From NCBI GenBank assembly GCA_013002475.1, contig JABDJM010000024.1:1-7415 (forward strand): a stretch of DNA of 7,415 nucleotides. The letters run 5' to 3'. Origin of the DNA: Saprospiraceae bacterium (GTDB lineage: Bacteria; Bacteroidota; Bacteroidia; Chitinophagales; Saprospiraceae). The notes under the pieces are model-generated. The model made no database searches, was not told the origin of the DNA, and saw nothing but the letters and a program-made list of their open reading frames with translations. This document shows, piece after piece, positions 1 through 7,048 of the stretch (its first letter is position 1; the number at the start of each line of letters is the position of its first letter). The translations under genes were made by a program, and so were the position numbers.

Positions 1-736
1 GCCCCAGATAATGACCAGTTTCATGGGTAAGGGTTCCGTTTCCGGAGTTTGGCCATCCAGGTCCTCCGAACCAGCGATAATCTACCACTGATCCATCTGT
101 ATTTGGATTCCCAACAGTACCAGGGTATGGGAGGTAGGCATAACCGGTGGTTCCACCACCAGATGTGGTCCCTGGAATCGGGAGCACATAGATGTTATAA
201 TACAAATTAGGATCCCAATTCACTGTAGGTTTTATTTCCGTTTCTATGTTGTCATTTCCATTGCCATCGGTAGTGACCTGGATATCTGTCCTGGTGATAC
301 CGTTAGTCGGATTTCCCTGTGGGTCCACCACTGCCAAACAAAACTGCATGTCCGGATTTGCGATATCATCCGCCCAACGGGGAGGTGCGGAAGCATAACC
401 TGGATTGGTTGCGGAAAAATCCTCGTTAAGGCGTTCCATTTGTGCTTCGATCTGACCCACGGCAATGTTTTGGCCAGTCCCGATGGGTTCACCATTATGG
501 ATCACATGAACCACACAGGCTATGCGAATAGTTTCTTCTCCCCGGTCTTGAAGTGATGAGATTTGAGGTAATGCCCTTTTATAATCCTCCACCCATTTCT
601 TATAATCGGGATCCAGGTCCATTTTTCCCTGATGGATTGGGTCAAACCCACAACTAGGTTTTTCCTGGGAAAACGCAGGAATCGAGAATATCAGAAATGA
701 TAAAATGAAAAGGGTATTGGCAAGATTTCGCTGCAT
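1..736 (-). CDS. Secreted zinc metalloprotease, M43 (pappalysin/cytophagalysin) family, C-terminus outside the window
   Basis: Only the first 245 residues are present; the reading frame is open to the window edge. Residues 1-23 form a signal peptide (MQRN start, hydrophobic core LFILSFLIFSIP, probable cleavage after AFS before QEK), so the protein is exported. The body shows the order typical of M43 proteases: a strand IRIACVVHVIHNG (70-82), a helix with QIEAQMERLNEDFSATN (95-111), QFCLAVVDPQGNPTNGITRT (131-150), YNIYVLPI (180-187) and finally HETGHYLG (238-245). H238 and H242 are zinc ligands and E239 the general base; the third ligand and the Met-turn lie beyond the edge. Many relatives carry a type IX secretion tail, which cannot be checked here. 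An in-frame ATG ten codons upstream (766) is a possible alternative start; I chose 736 because it gives a compact signal-peptide n-region and is preceded by a purine-rich AGAAAG. It lies 126 bases behind the receptor gene on the same strand, so it may be read with it or separately. Confidence 0.85.
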   Translation of the reverse strand, partial: MQRNLANTLFILSFLIFSIPAFSQEKPSCGFDPIHQGKMDLDPDYKKWVEDYKRALPQISSLQDRGEETIRIACVVHVIHNGEPIGTGQNIAVGQIEAQMERLNEDFSATNPGYASAPPRWADDIANPDMQFCLAVVDPQGNPTNGITRTDIQVTTDGNGNDNIETEIKPTVNWDPNLYYNIYVLPIPGTTSGGGTTGYAYLPYPGTVGNPNTDGSVVDYRWFGGPGWPNSGNGTLTHETGHYLG

Positions 737-862
737 GACATTCTTTCTGATCGTAAAAGGAGGCATGGAATATTGAGGGAAATCCCTTGGGGTTAATTCC
801 GTTTGAAAAATACGTAAAATCGTGCCCTCTTTACCCTAAAAATGGCCTAATCCACGACTATT

Positions 863-3409
863 TCAGAAATCCATTCTCAATCTCAGATTAATTCGCCTGG
901 ATGTCAAGTAGTTGGGAATAGCATATTGAGTGTTATAAATGGTTTTTATCCAGGTGTTTGAGGCCACATTCTGAACTTTCATCAGGTTATACACCTCCAG
1001 GCTGGCCCAGCTGGCGCGGGAAAACCGAAGAGGGTGATTGGGCTTTCTTTTCTTCCAGGCTCTTTCCCAAAGGGCTAAAGAAAAACCTATGTCTACTCTA
1101 TGATAGGCTGAAAATCGGTAGGTGTTTCTGTGTACATCATTGTTGCCTCTCAAACCAAAGGGTAAGCCTGTTCCAATATTAAGGTTTACATGCACTTTGA
1201 AGTTTTCATTTTTAGGGAGGTAATCCTGAAAAAACATAGATAGGTTCATCAATCGATCAGTAGGTCTTGGCACATCTGCCACATCCCGCCCATCCGGCTC
1301 CCCAATGTCCCGGACTCTATGCTGGACGCCGTCCAATCTTTCCCTGGCGCGAAGCAAACTCAAATTGATCCAGCTTTCTGCACCAGGAACAAACTCTCCA
1401 TTGATTCGAAAATCTAATCCTGTAACATAGCCTGAAGCATCGTTCTCCCCTGAGTACCTTATCCTTACATTATCAACTTCATAAGAAACTATATCCCATA
1501 GTTGTTTGTAATAGGCCTCAACAATCATTCTAAACTTCTTCGGATATTTTTTTCCAAGGAAAAAATCCCTGGTTAAGCCTGCGACAAAGTGGGCTGATTT
1601 CTGGGATTGGATATTATCATTCAAAGTACCATCGAGCCTTCTTAGTTCTCTGTAAAATGGAGGCTGATAATACATGCCTGCTGCAAATTTGAAACTGTAA
1701 TCTTTTTTCCAGCTTAAGGGTTGCCATAATACTTGCGCCCTTGGTCCGAAATTGAATTCTTTATTTAAATCCCAATATGCGGCCCGGATCCCAGCGGTCA
1801 CTTTCGTTTCAAATTTTCCCTCTTTCCTAAATGTATAGGAGTCCTGAACAAATGCTGTAAAACGGTTTGATCGCTGTTCATTTGACCTTTTCAAGACGTT
1901 TTTTACAAGTACCTGGGTTGTATCGTAATTCAGGGAAAAGCCTGCAGAGTCCAAACGCTCCCATTCTTTAACATCATCCTGAATAAATTCATTCTGTGCT
2001 TTTAAGCCCCATTGAAGGAAATGCGAATTGGATGCAGTTCCAATATCTTTTTTACCCGACTGGAATTCAATACCACCTTTATGTTGAACATAACTAACTC
2101 GCGATTCCAAACTGTTGCGAACAAATTGATGCTGTGTCCCGGTACCCAATACCCCTACAACTTCTCCAAAATCATCACTACCAAGTGAAGACTCCACTTG
2201 TCCTAGCAAGTAGTCTCCGATGATATCAAAATTTTCGTCCTCCTCAGATTGGTAAGTGGAAGTCAAAAATTTCAGATAAAGTGGATTCCTTTCTCTGTCC
2301 GGCAAATAGGTCAGAGACAAACCTCCCATGTAAGTGGTGAAGTAGTCAACCTCCTGTCCTTCAAATACGGTAAAAAGATTCAGTGCAAAATCGATCAATC
2401 CCAAGCCCGTGGAACGATCCACAGGGATGAATTGATATTCTGAGCGGTTGTAGTTGCCCATCAAACCAATCTGCAAATCCCTGGATATATCATAGGTTAT
2501 ATAAGTTTGAATATCCGTGAAATTGGGAGTGTACTCTCCGGTGATATCCAAGGACCCGAGTAAATATTTTGTCGTTTTGTAACGTGCGCCTGCCAGGTAC
2601 CGGACCTTCCGATAATTGTCCTTGCCTGCTTTGAAGGATCCTTCAAGGTGTGCCGAGGCACCCAGTGCGCTGATGCTGGCCGAGGTCCTAAGCGAATCCG
2701 GACGCTTATACTTTATGTCAAGAACGGAGCTCATTTTGTCTCCATATTTGGCCTCAAACCCACCGGATGAAAAAGAGAGGTCTCTAATTAGATCTATGTT
2801 AGGAAATGTCAGTCCCTCTTGCTGGCCAGATCTGATCAGCTGTGGGCGATAGATCTCAAAGTCATTTACATAGACGAGGTTTTCATCATAATTACCCCCT
2901 CGCACATTGTATTGAGAACTTAACTCCCCACCTGTTCCGCTGGAGGTTCCAAGGGCGATGGCCGGAAGAACAGATTCAAAGTTTCCACTGGTAGTGGGTA
3001 GTAGTTTTAGTTCCTGAACCTCTTCCCGGATCATACCGCCCTCTTCCAGGCGACTTTCGGTTACGACGATCTCAACATCTGATTCAAGGGGAGCCATAAC
3101 AACATTTAGTCTTTTGGAAGCTCCGGCTTGTATCGGGAGGAGTGTCTTACTTGCCTCCTTATATCCTATCCTTGAAAAAACGATCTCCACCTCGGTTTGG
3201 GCCGGGATCTCGATCTTGTAATTTCCGTTGGAAGATGATTGGACAGCTGTATTTGAGCCTCGGATATAGACGGTGACAAAGTCTACTGGCTCCTCTGTTA
3301 GCCCATCTTTGATATTCCCGACTAGGGTCGCCTTTTCCTGGGCTGAGGCCTGGATACTAAGGGCGCAAAGGGTAAAAAGGATAAAGAACCTGAGGTAAAG
3401 CTGGATCAT
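863..3409 (-). CDS. TonB-dependent outer-membrane receptor with carboxypeptidase-regulatory-like N-domain
   Basis: The 848-residue product is a TonB-dependent receptor, which imports a ligand across the outer membrane using TonB-ExbBD energy. Numbering from the ATG at 3409, residues 1-23 are a signal peptide ending ASA before QEK. Residues about 27-106 are a CarboxypepD_reg-like beta-sandwich (GNIKDGLTEEPVDFVTVYI, then NGNYKIEI and FSRIGYKE), common in Bacteroidota receptors. A TonB-box-like VEIVVTESR follows near 112-120. The plug domain spans roughly 125-235, with YNVRGGNYDENLVYVNDFEIY and GGFEAKYGDKMSSVLDI. The rest is beta-barrel ending RINLRLRMDF, with the terminal aromatic residue expected for outer-membrane insertion. 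Starting two codons earlier at a TTG (3415) is possible, but the ATG is preferable. No SusD-like partner is visible, so this is probably not a SusC/SusD glycan system; the substrate cannot be read from the sequence. It lies 30 bases after rpe and probably shares its transcript. Confidence 0.92.
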   Translation of the reverse strand: MIQLYLRFFILFTLCALSIQASAQEKATLVGNIKDGLTEEPVDFVTVYIRGSNTAVQSSSNGNYKIEIPAQTEVEIVFSRIGYKEASKTLLPIQAGASKRLNVVMAPLESDVEIVVTESRLEEGGMIREEVQELKLLPTTSGNFESVLPAIALGTSSGTGGELSSQYNVRGGNYDENLVYVNDFEIYRPQLIRSGQQEGLTFPNIDLIRDLSFSSGGFEAKYGDKMSSVLDIKYKRPDSLRTSASISALGASAHLEGSFKAGKDNYRKVRYLAGARYKTTKYLLGSLDITGEYTPNFTDIQTYITYDISRDLQIGLMGNYNRSEYQFIPVDRSTGLGLIDFALNLFTVFEGQEVDYFTTYMGGLSLTYLPDRERNPLYLKFLTSTYQSEEDENFDIIGDYLLGQVESSLGSDDFGEVVGVLGTGTQHQFVRNSLESRVSYVQHKGGIEFQSGKKDIGTASNSHFLQWGLKAQNEFIQDDVKEWERLDSAGFSLNYDTTQVLVKNVLKRSNEQRSNRFTAFVQDSYTFRKEGKFETKVTAGIRAAYWDLNKEFNFGPRAQVLWQPLSWKKDYSFKFAAGMYYQPPFYRELRRLDGTLNDNIQSQKSAHFVAGLTRDFFLGKKYPKKFRMIVEAYYKQLWDIVSYEVDNVRIRYSGENDASGYVTGLDFRINGEFVPGAESWINLSLLRARERLDGVQHRVRDIGEPDGRDVADVPRPTDRLMNLSMFFQDYLPKNENFKVHVNLNIGTGLPFGLRGNNDVHRNTYRFSAYHRVDIGFSLALWERAWKKRKPNHPLRFSRASWASLEVYNLMKVQNVASNTWIKTIYNTQYAIPNYLTSRRINLRLRMDF

Positions 3410-3439
3410 CGGCAATAAATACAGTCTTTCTAACGGAGA

Positions 3440-4111
3440 TCAGGCGATTAAGGTGTCTTTTCCTATGGATTTTAGTCTGGAAATGACATCCAGCGGATCT
3501 TCCGCTTTAAAGACGGCGCTTCCCGCTACCAAAACCCTGGCACCAGCCTGCAAAAGGGTTTCTGCATTTTGTAGCCCTACCCCTCCATCAATCTCGATAA
3601 TAGCCTTAGAATTTCTTTCAATGATCTGTGAATGCAGCTCCCTCACTTTGGCAAGCGTTTCATAAATAAATTTTTGCCCACCAAATCCGGGATTGACACT
3701 CATCAGGCAAAAAAGGTCCGCATCCTCGATCAAATTTTTTACCGCTGAAACCGGCGTTCCAGGGTTCAGAGCTACACCCGCTTTTGCACCCGTAGCTTTG
3801 ATTTGCTGAAGGGTCCTATGGATATGAGGACAGGCCTCATAGTGGACTGTTATTACATCAGCTCCCGCCTCGCGATAGGCTTCGATGTACTGTTCGGGTT
3901 TTTCGATCATTAAATGAACATCCAATGGCTTCCCACAAAGCTTCTTAAGGACCTTTACGATCATCATCCCAAAAGTGAGATTGGGTACAAAGTGACCATC
4001 CATGATATCAACATGGAGCCAATCAGCTTCACTACCATTTACCATGTCCATGGCCTTAGACAAATTGGAAAAATCAGCGGCCAATACTGAGGGAGCAACC
4101 AGATGTTTCAT
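3440..4111 (-). CDS. rpe: Ribulose-phosphate 3-epimerase
   Basis: This cytoplasmic TIM-barrel enzyme interconverts D-ribulose 5-phosphate and D-xylulose 5-phosphate in the pentose phosphate pathway. The 223-residue length is normal for the family and all signature segments are present: VAPSVLAADF (5-14) with S8; LHVDIMDGHFVPNLTFG (32-48) with metal ligands H33 and D35; DVHLMI (64-69) with H66; MSVNPGFGGQKF (137-148), the flexible loop and phosphate site; and EIDGGV (173-178) with D175. D35 and D175 are the expected acid/base pair, and AGS (196-198) completes phosphate binding. The ATG follows an A/T-rich leader (AATTAATTA) as is common where Shine-Dalgarno sites are not used. It sits 27 bases after the exonuclease gene and 30 bases before the receptor gene, all on the minus strand, so cotranscription is likely although no pathway link to either neighbour is evident. 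Confidence 0.97.
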   Translation of the reverse strand: MKHLVAPSVLAADFSNLSKAMDMVNGSEADWLHVDIMDGHFVPNLTFGMMIVKVLKKLCGKPLDVHLMIEKPEQYIEAYREAGADVITVHYEACPHIHRTLQQIKATGAKAGVALNPGTPVSAVKNLIEDADLFCLMSVNPGFGGQKFIYETLAKVRELHSQIIERNSKAIIEIDGGVGLQNAETLLQAGARVLVAGSAVFKAEDPLDVISRLKSIGKDTLIA

Positions 4112-4138
4112 TAATTAATTTTTCTGAACTAAATATTT

Positions 4139-4888
4139 TCAAACGTGAACCACATTTAAGTTTTCGATCAGGGGCATTCTCTGAAAACGAAGCATTAGCT
4201 GAACAATCGCCAATACATCTTTTTCACAATACCTGGCAATCCTTTCAACGTCCTTCTCTTCCCAAAATACCCTTCCTACATCACTCCCATCAATATCATC
4301 TTTGGGAGAAGGAATTTTAAATAACTTGGTCAGCAATTTTAGGGAGGTATAATTCTTAAAGTCCCCAAATCGCCATAGATCCATAGTATCTAAAATGTAT
4401 TTGGTCTCCCAGGGTTTCTTGCCAGCTAATTGTAGCATGCCAGGAAGTTCTAAAGCATGGATCACCATTCGCCGGCAAATGTAAGGGATATCAAATTCCT
4501 TGATATTATGACCACAAAGATAGAATTGAGCAGGGTCCGGGTAGTATTGAGCTAATAAGTTGGCAAAGTCTTCAAGGATTTTCTTTTCATCCTCCCCGTA
4601 GAAAGAAGTCAGCCTAACCCTCATTTCTTTGGTTTCCCAATCCCTTAGCAGGATACCAACCGAAATACAGACTATGCGGCCGAATTCACTATAAATCGCT
4701 CCGCGATCAGTATACTTATCCGCCACAGCCTTTTCCTCAAGGGGCTCCTGCCGTCCTCTGGCCAAAGCATTTGCCTTAGTGGCCCAGAGGCTTTTCCAAT
4801 CCTCATCCAGTTCGCCGTACTCTTTGAAATTCGAGACGGTTTCTATGTCAAGAAAAAGGACTTTTGTAAGTTCAAAGGTTGGAAGCAT
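4139..4888 (-). CDS. Predicted DEDDy-type 3'-5' exonuclease (PolB-exonuclease-like, RNase H fold)
   Basis: The 249-residue protein carries the three exonuclease motifs of the DnaQ-like superfamily. Exo I is FLDIETV (12-18) with D14 and E16. Exo II is GHNIKEFDIPYICRR (126-140), matching Nx3FD with N128 and D133. Exo III is YCEKD (220-224), the Yx3D pattern that marks the DEDDy subgroup, with Y220 and D224. The four acidic residues would bind two metal ions to remove nucleotides from a 3' end. The spacing and a long insertion between Exo I and II (residues about 25-65) resemble the stand-alone family of predicted exonucleases related to the exonuclease domain of family B DNA polymerases; no polymerase domain is attached. 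Its cellular role, such as repair, RNA processing or proofreading in trans, is not established by the sequence. It is the first gene of the minus-strand cluster, starting at an ATG beside the divergent intergenic region. Confidence 0.88.
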   Translation of the reverse strand: MLPTFELTKVLFLDIETVSNFKEYGELDEDWKSLWATKANALARGRQEPLEEKAVADKYTDRGAIYSEFGRIVCISVGILLRDWETKEMRVRLTSFYGEDEKKILEDFANLLAQYYPDPAQFYLCGHNIKEFDIPYICRRMVIHALELPGMLQLAGKKPWETKYILDTMDLWRFGDFKNYTSLKLLTKLFKIPSPKDDIDGSDVGRVFWEEKDVERIARYCEKDVLAIVQLMLRFQRMPLIENLNVVHV

Positions 4889-5078
4889 AAGTTTAATATA
4901 GAACTTGGAACAGAATTTTCAATGCAACGTATTTTTCAATAATCCCATCTTGGGAAATAGATCAGGAAGAAGCGAGGAAAAGCAGAAGTAAAAAAACAGC
5001 CTTTGTGTAATTCCAAGCCATACGAAATCTAAGAAAAACCACGATACCGGATAAAATTACAAATCAAAATCTTTCCAC
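4889..5078. other. Divergent intergenic region
   Basis: These 190 bases separate the minus-strand exonuclease gene from the plus-strand coiled-coil gene and must hold promoters for both, or for both transcripts. The region is A/T-rich. A weak minus-strand candidate is TTG (complement of 4920-4922), 19 bases, then TATATTAA (complement of 4893-4900), matching only part of the Bacteroidota TAnnTTTG element and ending four bases before the ATG. On the plus strand I see TTTG at 5002-5005 but no convincing -7 element downstream. A short inverted repeat, TCCCA-TCT-TGGGA, lies at 4943-4955. No RNA gene or additional reading frame is apparent. Confidence 0.5.
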
Positions 5079-6071
5079 ATGACTGATTCCAAAGATTCCA
5101 GACAAAAGTTCATAGCCGCTGCAGCTGTTTTGTTCATTGCCCTCTTAGGAATAAATGCCTATCTGCTGTATAATAAGGTACAGCAAGACAATACGATCGA
5201 AACCCAGACCATGGAAATCGATGAGGCGGAGCGATTGAAGGTGGAGCTTGAGAAAAATTACTACGAATCACTCAGTGAGCTTGAGTCGATGAAAACCGGT
5301 AATCAGGAATTGAATGTCCTGATCGATGCTCAAAAGTCCGAGTTGGAAGAGCAAAGAAACCGGATCAGAAGTCTGATCAATTCAGGGAATCGTTCCAAGA
5401 AGGAATTGACTGAGGCCCGGGATCAAATTGCCGGGATCCGAAGCCAATTGGATGGATATGTCGGAGAGGTCAATAAACTAAAAGGTGAAATAGAAACCCT
5501 CACCGAGGCGAACACGGAGTTAACCACTGCAAACCAAAATTTAAGCATGGACCTTAGCAGTCAAAAAACCGTGAATGATGAGCTGACCACGGCGAAGGCT
5601 GCCCTCGTCAGTGAGAAGGAAGATTTGATCACTGAAAAAAGCAAGCTGAGTAAAGTAGTAACTAAAGCCTCGGTCATCAAGGTCGGAGAGGTTTCTGCTT
5701 CTGCCTGGCGGGTCCGCAAATCCGGTAAGCCTGCCAAGACTAAGTCGGCCGGAAAAACAGATAGAATAAAAGTTTGCTTTACAACTACTGCGAATGAGGT
5801 TGCCAATGCCGGAAATGAGAGGTTCTATATCCGGGTCCTAAGTCCATTGGGCCAAACGCTGGCAGTTGAAAACCTTGGATCAGGCATTATGACTACCGCC
5901 AATATGGAAGAGATTCGTTTCACTCAAGCAAAAGATCTTCCTTATGAAAATAACTCTTTGGTCGGCTGCTTCCTTTGGGAGCCCAATTTGGCTTTTAGTT
6001 CCGGAAAGTACGCCATTGAGGTCTACAACAAAGGCCATCTGGCTGGGAGCGGAGATTTTCTCCTAAAGTAA
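5079..6071 (+). CDS. Membrane-anchored coiled-coil protein with C-terminal beta-rich domain, function unknown
   Basis: I do not recognise a named function for this 330-residue protein. A short polar N-terminus with R8 and K10 precedes one membrane segment (about 11-31, FIAAAAVLFIALLGINAYLLY) with no signal-peptidase site, suggesting a type II anchor with the bulk outside the cytoplasm. Residues about 36-195 are a long heptad-rich coiled coil dense in E, K, L, Q and S, including two related stretches, NTELTTANQNL (145-155) and NDELTTAKAAL (166-176), which are similar in protein but not in DNA. A basic linker (211-229, rich in K/R/G) leads to a globular beta-rich C-terminus (about 229-330) with alternating strands IKVCFTTTAN, RFYIRVLSP, YAIEVYNKG and SGDFLLK and two cysteines, C233 and C297. 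Coiled coils like this are often mislabelled as SMC or chromosome-segregation proteins by low-complexity matches; the anchor and C-domain argue against that. A scaffold or envelope spacer role is only a guess. A strong terminator follows directly, so it seems to be transcribed alone. Confidence 0.85.
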   Translation: MTDSKDSRQKFIAAAAVLFIALLGINAYLLYNKVQQDNTIETQTMEIDEAERLKVELEKNYYESLSELESMKTGNQELNVLIDAQKSELEEQRNRIRSLINSGNRSKKELTEARDQIAGIRSQLDGYVGEVNKLKGEIETLTEANTELTTANQNLSMDLSSQKTVNDELTTAKAALVSEKEDLITEKSKLSKVVTKASVIKVGEVSASAWRVRKSGKPAKTKSAGKTDRIKVCFTTTANEVANAGNERFYIRVLSPLGQTLAVENLGSGIMTTANMEEIRFTQAKDLPYENNSLVGCFLWEPNLAFSSGKYAIEVYNKGHLAGSGDFLLK

Positions 6072-6077
6072 TTGCAT

Positions 6078-6105
6078 AAAAAGGCCGCTTTCAGCGGCCT
6101 TTTTT
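6078..6105 (+). terminator. Intrinsic (Rho-independent) terminator
   Basis: A perfect 12-base inverted repeat, AAAAAGGCCGCT at 6078-6089 and AGCGGCCTTTTT at 6093-6104, closes on a TTC loop and runs into a T tract interrupted by one G. The GC core is seven pairs. It begins seven bases after the stop codon of the coiled-coil gene, so it should end that transcript. Because the arms carry A and T runs on either side it could also act in the reverse direction, although no minus-strand gene abuts it. Confidence 0.93.
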
Positions 6106-6113
6106 GTTTTCCA

Positions 6114-6145
6114 TTTGTTACAAAGAGGAATTATCTGGAGTTTTG
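6114..6145 (+). promoter_or_regulatory. Possible promoter for the DUF2452-DUF1573 pair
   Basis: TTTG at 6114-6117 is followed after 20 bases by GAGTTTTG at 6138-6145, which matches the Bacteroidota -7 element TAnnTTTG at all but its first base. It lies just downstream of the terminator, where a new promoter is needed unless there is read-through. If real, transcription would start at or within a few bases of the ATG at 6154, giving a leaderless or nearly leaderless message. The match is short and could be chance. Confidence 0.3.
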
Positions 6146-6153
6146 TGTTGAAC

Positions 6154-6600
6154 ATGGAAGAAAAGAAACAAACCAGCAATCCGATCGACCCGGACAAAGT
6201 AGCCGAGAACCCGCACCTTTTACCTTATGCTCATACAGTAGGTGGAGCGGTGATCAAGCCTATAGACCGGGGACAGGTAAAAGGCCTTGCCCTGAAAGCC
6301 ATGTACAAGCAAACGGATCAGCAACTGGAGCAGATCAAGGAACAGATAAGCTTACTTGCGGTGCAAGCAAAAGAGATCCAGGATCGCGTGATCATTTCAG
6401 AACAGATCTATCAAGCTACATGCGGTTTCAAACCACTGATAGGCCATAATTATTTCTTGTATAATAAAACCGAAGAATATCCTGTTTTGTCCATGATCGG
6501 TCCTAATGAATGGGGAAAGACCCCACCTTACCAGTTTGTAGCTGAGGTTGAACTTTTACCGGACCATACCTGGAAAGTAATTTCAAAAGAAACGCCTTGA
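6154..6600 (+). CDS. DUF2452 family protein, function unknown
   Basis: This 148-residue soluble protein, without signal peptide or membrane segment, matches what I recall of the DUF2452 family, whose members occur in bacteria and in animals (human C1orf50). The diagnostic block is ENPHLLPYAHTVGGAVIKPIDRGQVKGLAL (about 15-44), followed by a helical stretch MYKQTDQQLEQIKEQISLLAVQAKEIQDRV and then SEQIYQATCGFKPLIGHNYFLY and EEYPVLSMIGPNEWGKTPPYQFVAEVELLPDHTWKV. No catalytic motif is obvious and the biochemical role is unknown. I chose the ATG at 6154. In-frame GTG (6145) and TTG (6148) lie just upstream, and the only Shine-Dalgarno-like sequence, GGAG at 6137-6140, is better spaced for the TTG (7 bases) than for the ATG (13 bases), so the start could be slightly earlier. 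Its stop overlaps the start of the next gene, implying cotranscription and coupled translation with the DUF1573 gene. Confidence 0.85.
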   Translation: MEEKKQTSNPIDPDKVAENPHLLPYAHTVGGAVIKPIDRGQVKGLALKAMYKQTDQQLEQIKEQISLLAVQAKEIQDRVIISEQIYQATCGFKPLIGHNYFLYNKTEEYPVLSMIGPNEWGKTPPYQFVAEVELLPDHTWKVISKETP

Positions 6601-6962
6601 AGTACCTGATCTTATTTTTTGTTTTCAATCTGTTTTCCCCTCCTGGTCCACCCGTGACCGTAGAGTGGCAGATTGAAAAAAGCCAGGATCTGGGTCTTCT
6701 GGATCTCAATTCTCCAAAAAGCATCAGTTTTCCCTTCAAAAACATTACTGAAGAGCCTATCACTGTCGATAATGTCCGGACCACCTGTGGCTGCACTGCA
6801 CCCAATTGGGATTTTGCTCCAATCCTTCCTGGGGAGATTGGCAAAATCGATATCGAATATGATGCTAAGAAGCCCGGCTATTTTTACAAAAAGATCAAAG
6901 TCTTCTTTAGCGGTCAGCGAAGAGCTGAGATTCTCGTCATCGAGGGCGAGGTGAAGATTTGA
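6597..6962 (+). CDS. DUF1573 family protein (small exported protein), TTG start
   Basis: This 121-residue protein consists almost entirely of a DUF1573 domain, an immunoglobulin-like beta-sandwich very common in Bacteroidota envelope proteins and related to ASPM-SPD-2-Hydin domains. Typical elements are FPFKNITEEPITVDNVRTTCGCTAPNW (about 45-71) with the C64-G65-C66 core, PILPGEIGKIDIEYDAKKPGYFYKKIKVFF (75-104) and a final strand EILVIEGEVKI. The N-terminus MKYLILFFVFNLFSPPG is a hydrophobic export signal with no lipobox cysteine and no clear cleavage site. The start is a TTG whose last two bases overlap the DUF2452 stop in the string TTGA (6597-6600). The next candidate is a GTG near codon 20, which would remove the whole signal, so the TTG is strongly favoured and translation is probably coupled. 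The function of DUF1573 proteins is not well defined. Confidence 0.88.
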   Translation: MKYLILFFVFNLFSPPGPPVTVEWQIEKSQDLGLLDLNSPKSISFPFKNITEEPITVDNVRTTCGCTAPNWDFAPILPGEIGKIDIEYDAKKPGYFYKKIKVFFSGQRRAEILVIEGEVKI

Positions 6963-7048
6963 GCTGATTTGGTCGAGAAATAAGGGAATTTGCTCCATAA
7001 TGGGTCCCTCTTTAACAGATGTACATACAAATTTGGGCTGTCAATCCA

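Noticed and set aside
244..495. Minus-strand 83-codon frame inside the M43 protease gene
   Set aside because: It overlaps the protease frame, which shows a signal peptide and HExxH motif; this one has no family features.
778..789. Short inverted repeat (AGGGA-AA-TCCCT) in the gap between the receptor and protease genes
   Set aside because: Five-base arms with no T tract do not support a terminator or a defined operator.
4893..4923. Minus-strand promoter TTG-N19-TATATTAA before the exonuclease gene
   Set aside because: The spacing is good, but the -7 element lacks the final TG of TAnnTTTG and would imply a leaderless transcript; it is mentioned under the intergenic entry but not called separately.
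5079..6071. Chromosome-segregation (SMC-like) identity for the coiled-coil protein
   Set aside because: There are no Walker motifs or hinge and the protein has an N-terminal membrane anchor; any similarity would come from heptad composition.
6072..6449. Long plus-strand reading frame (125 codons) overlapping the terminator and the DUF2452 gene
   Set aside because: It runs through the terminator hairpin and lies in another frame of a gene with clear family resemblance; its translation is low-quality and rich in S, R, G and P.
6503..6998. Minus-strand reading frames opposite the DUF2452 and DUF1573 genes
   Set aside because: They are antisense shadows of recognised genes, with no recognisable domain or start context.
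6982..7013. Possible weak terminator after the DUF1573 gene (AGGGA ... TCCCT then CTTT)
   Set aside because: The arms are only five bases with a 17-base loop and a short T run, so it is too weak to call.
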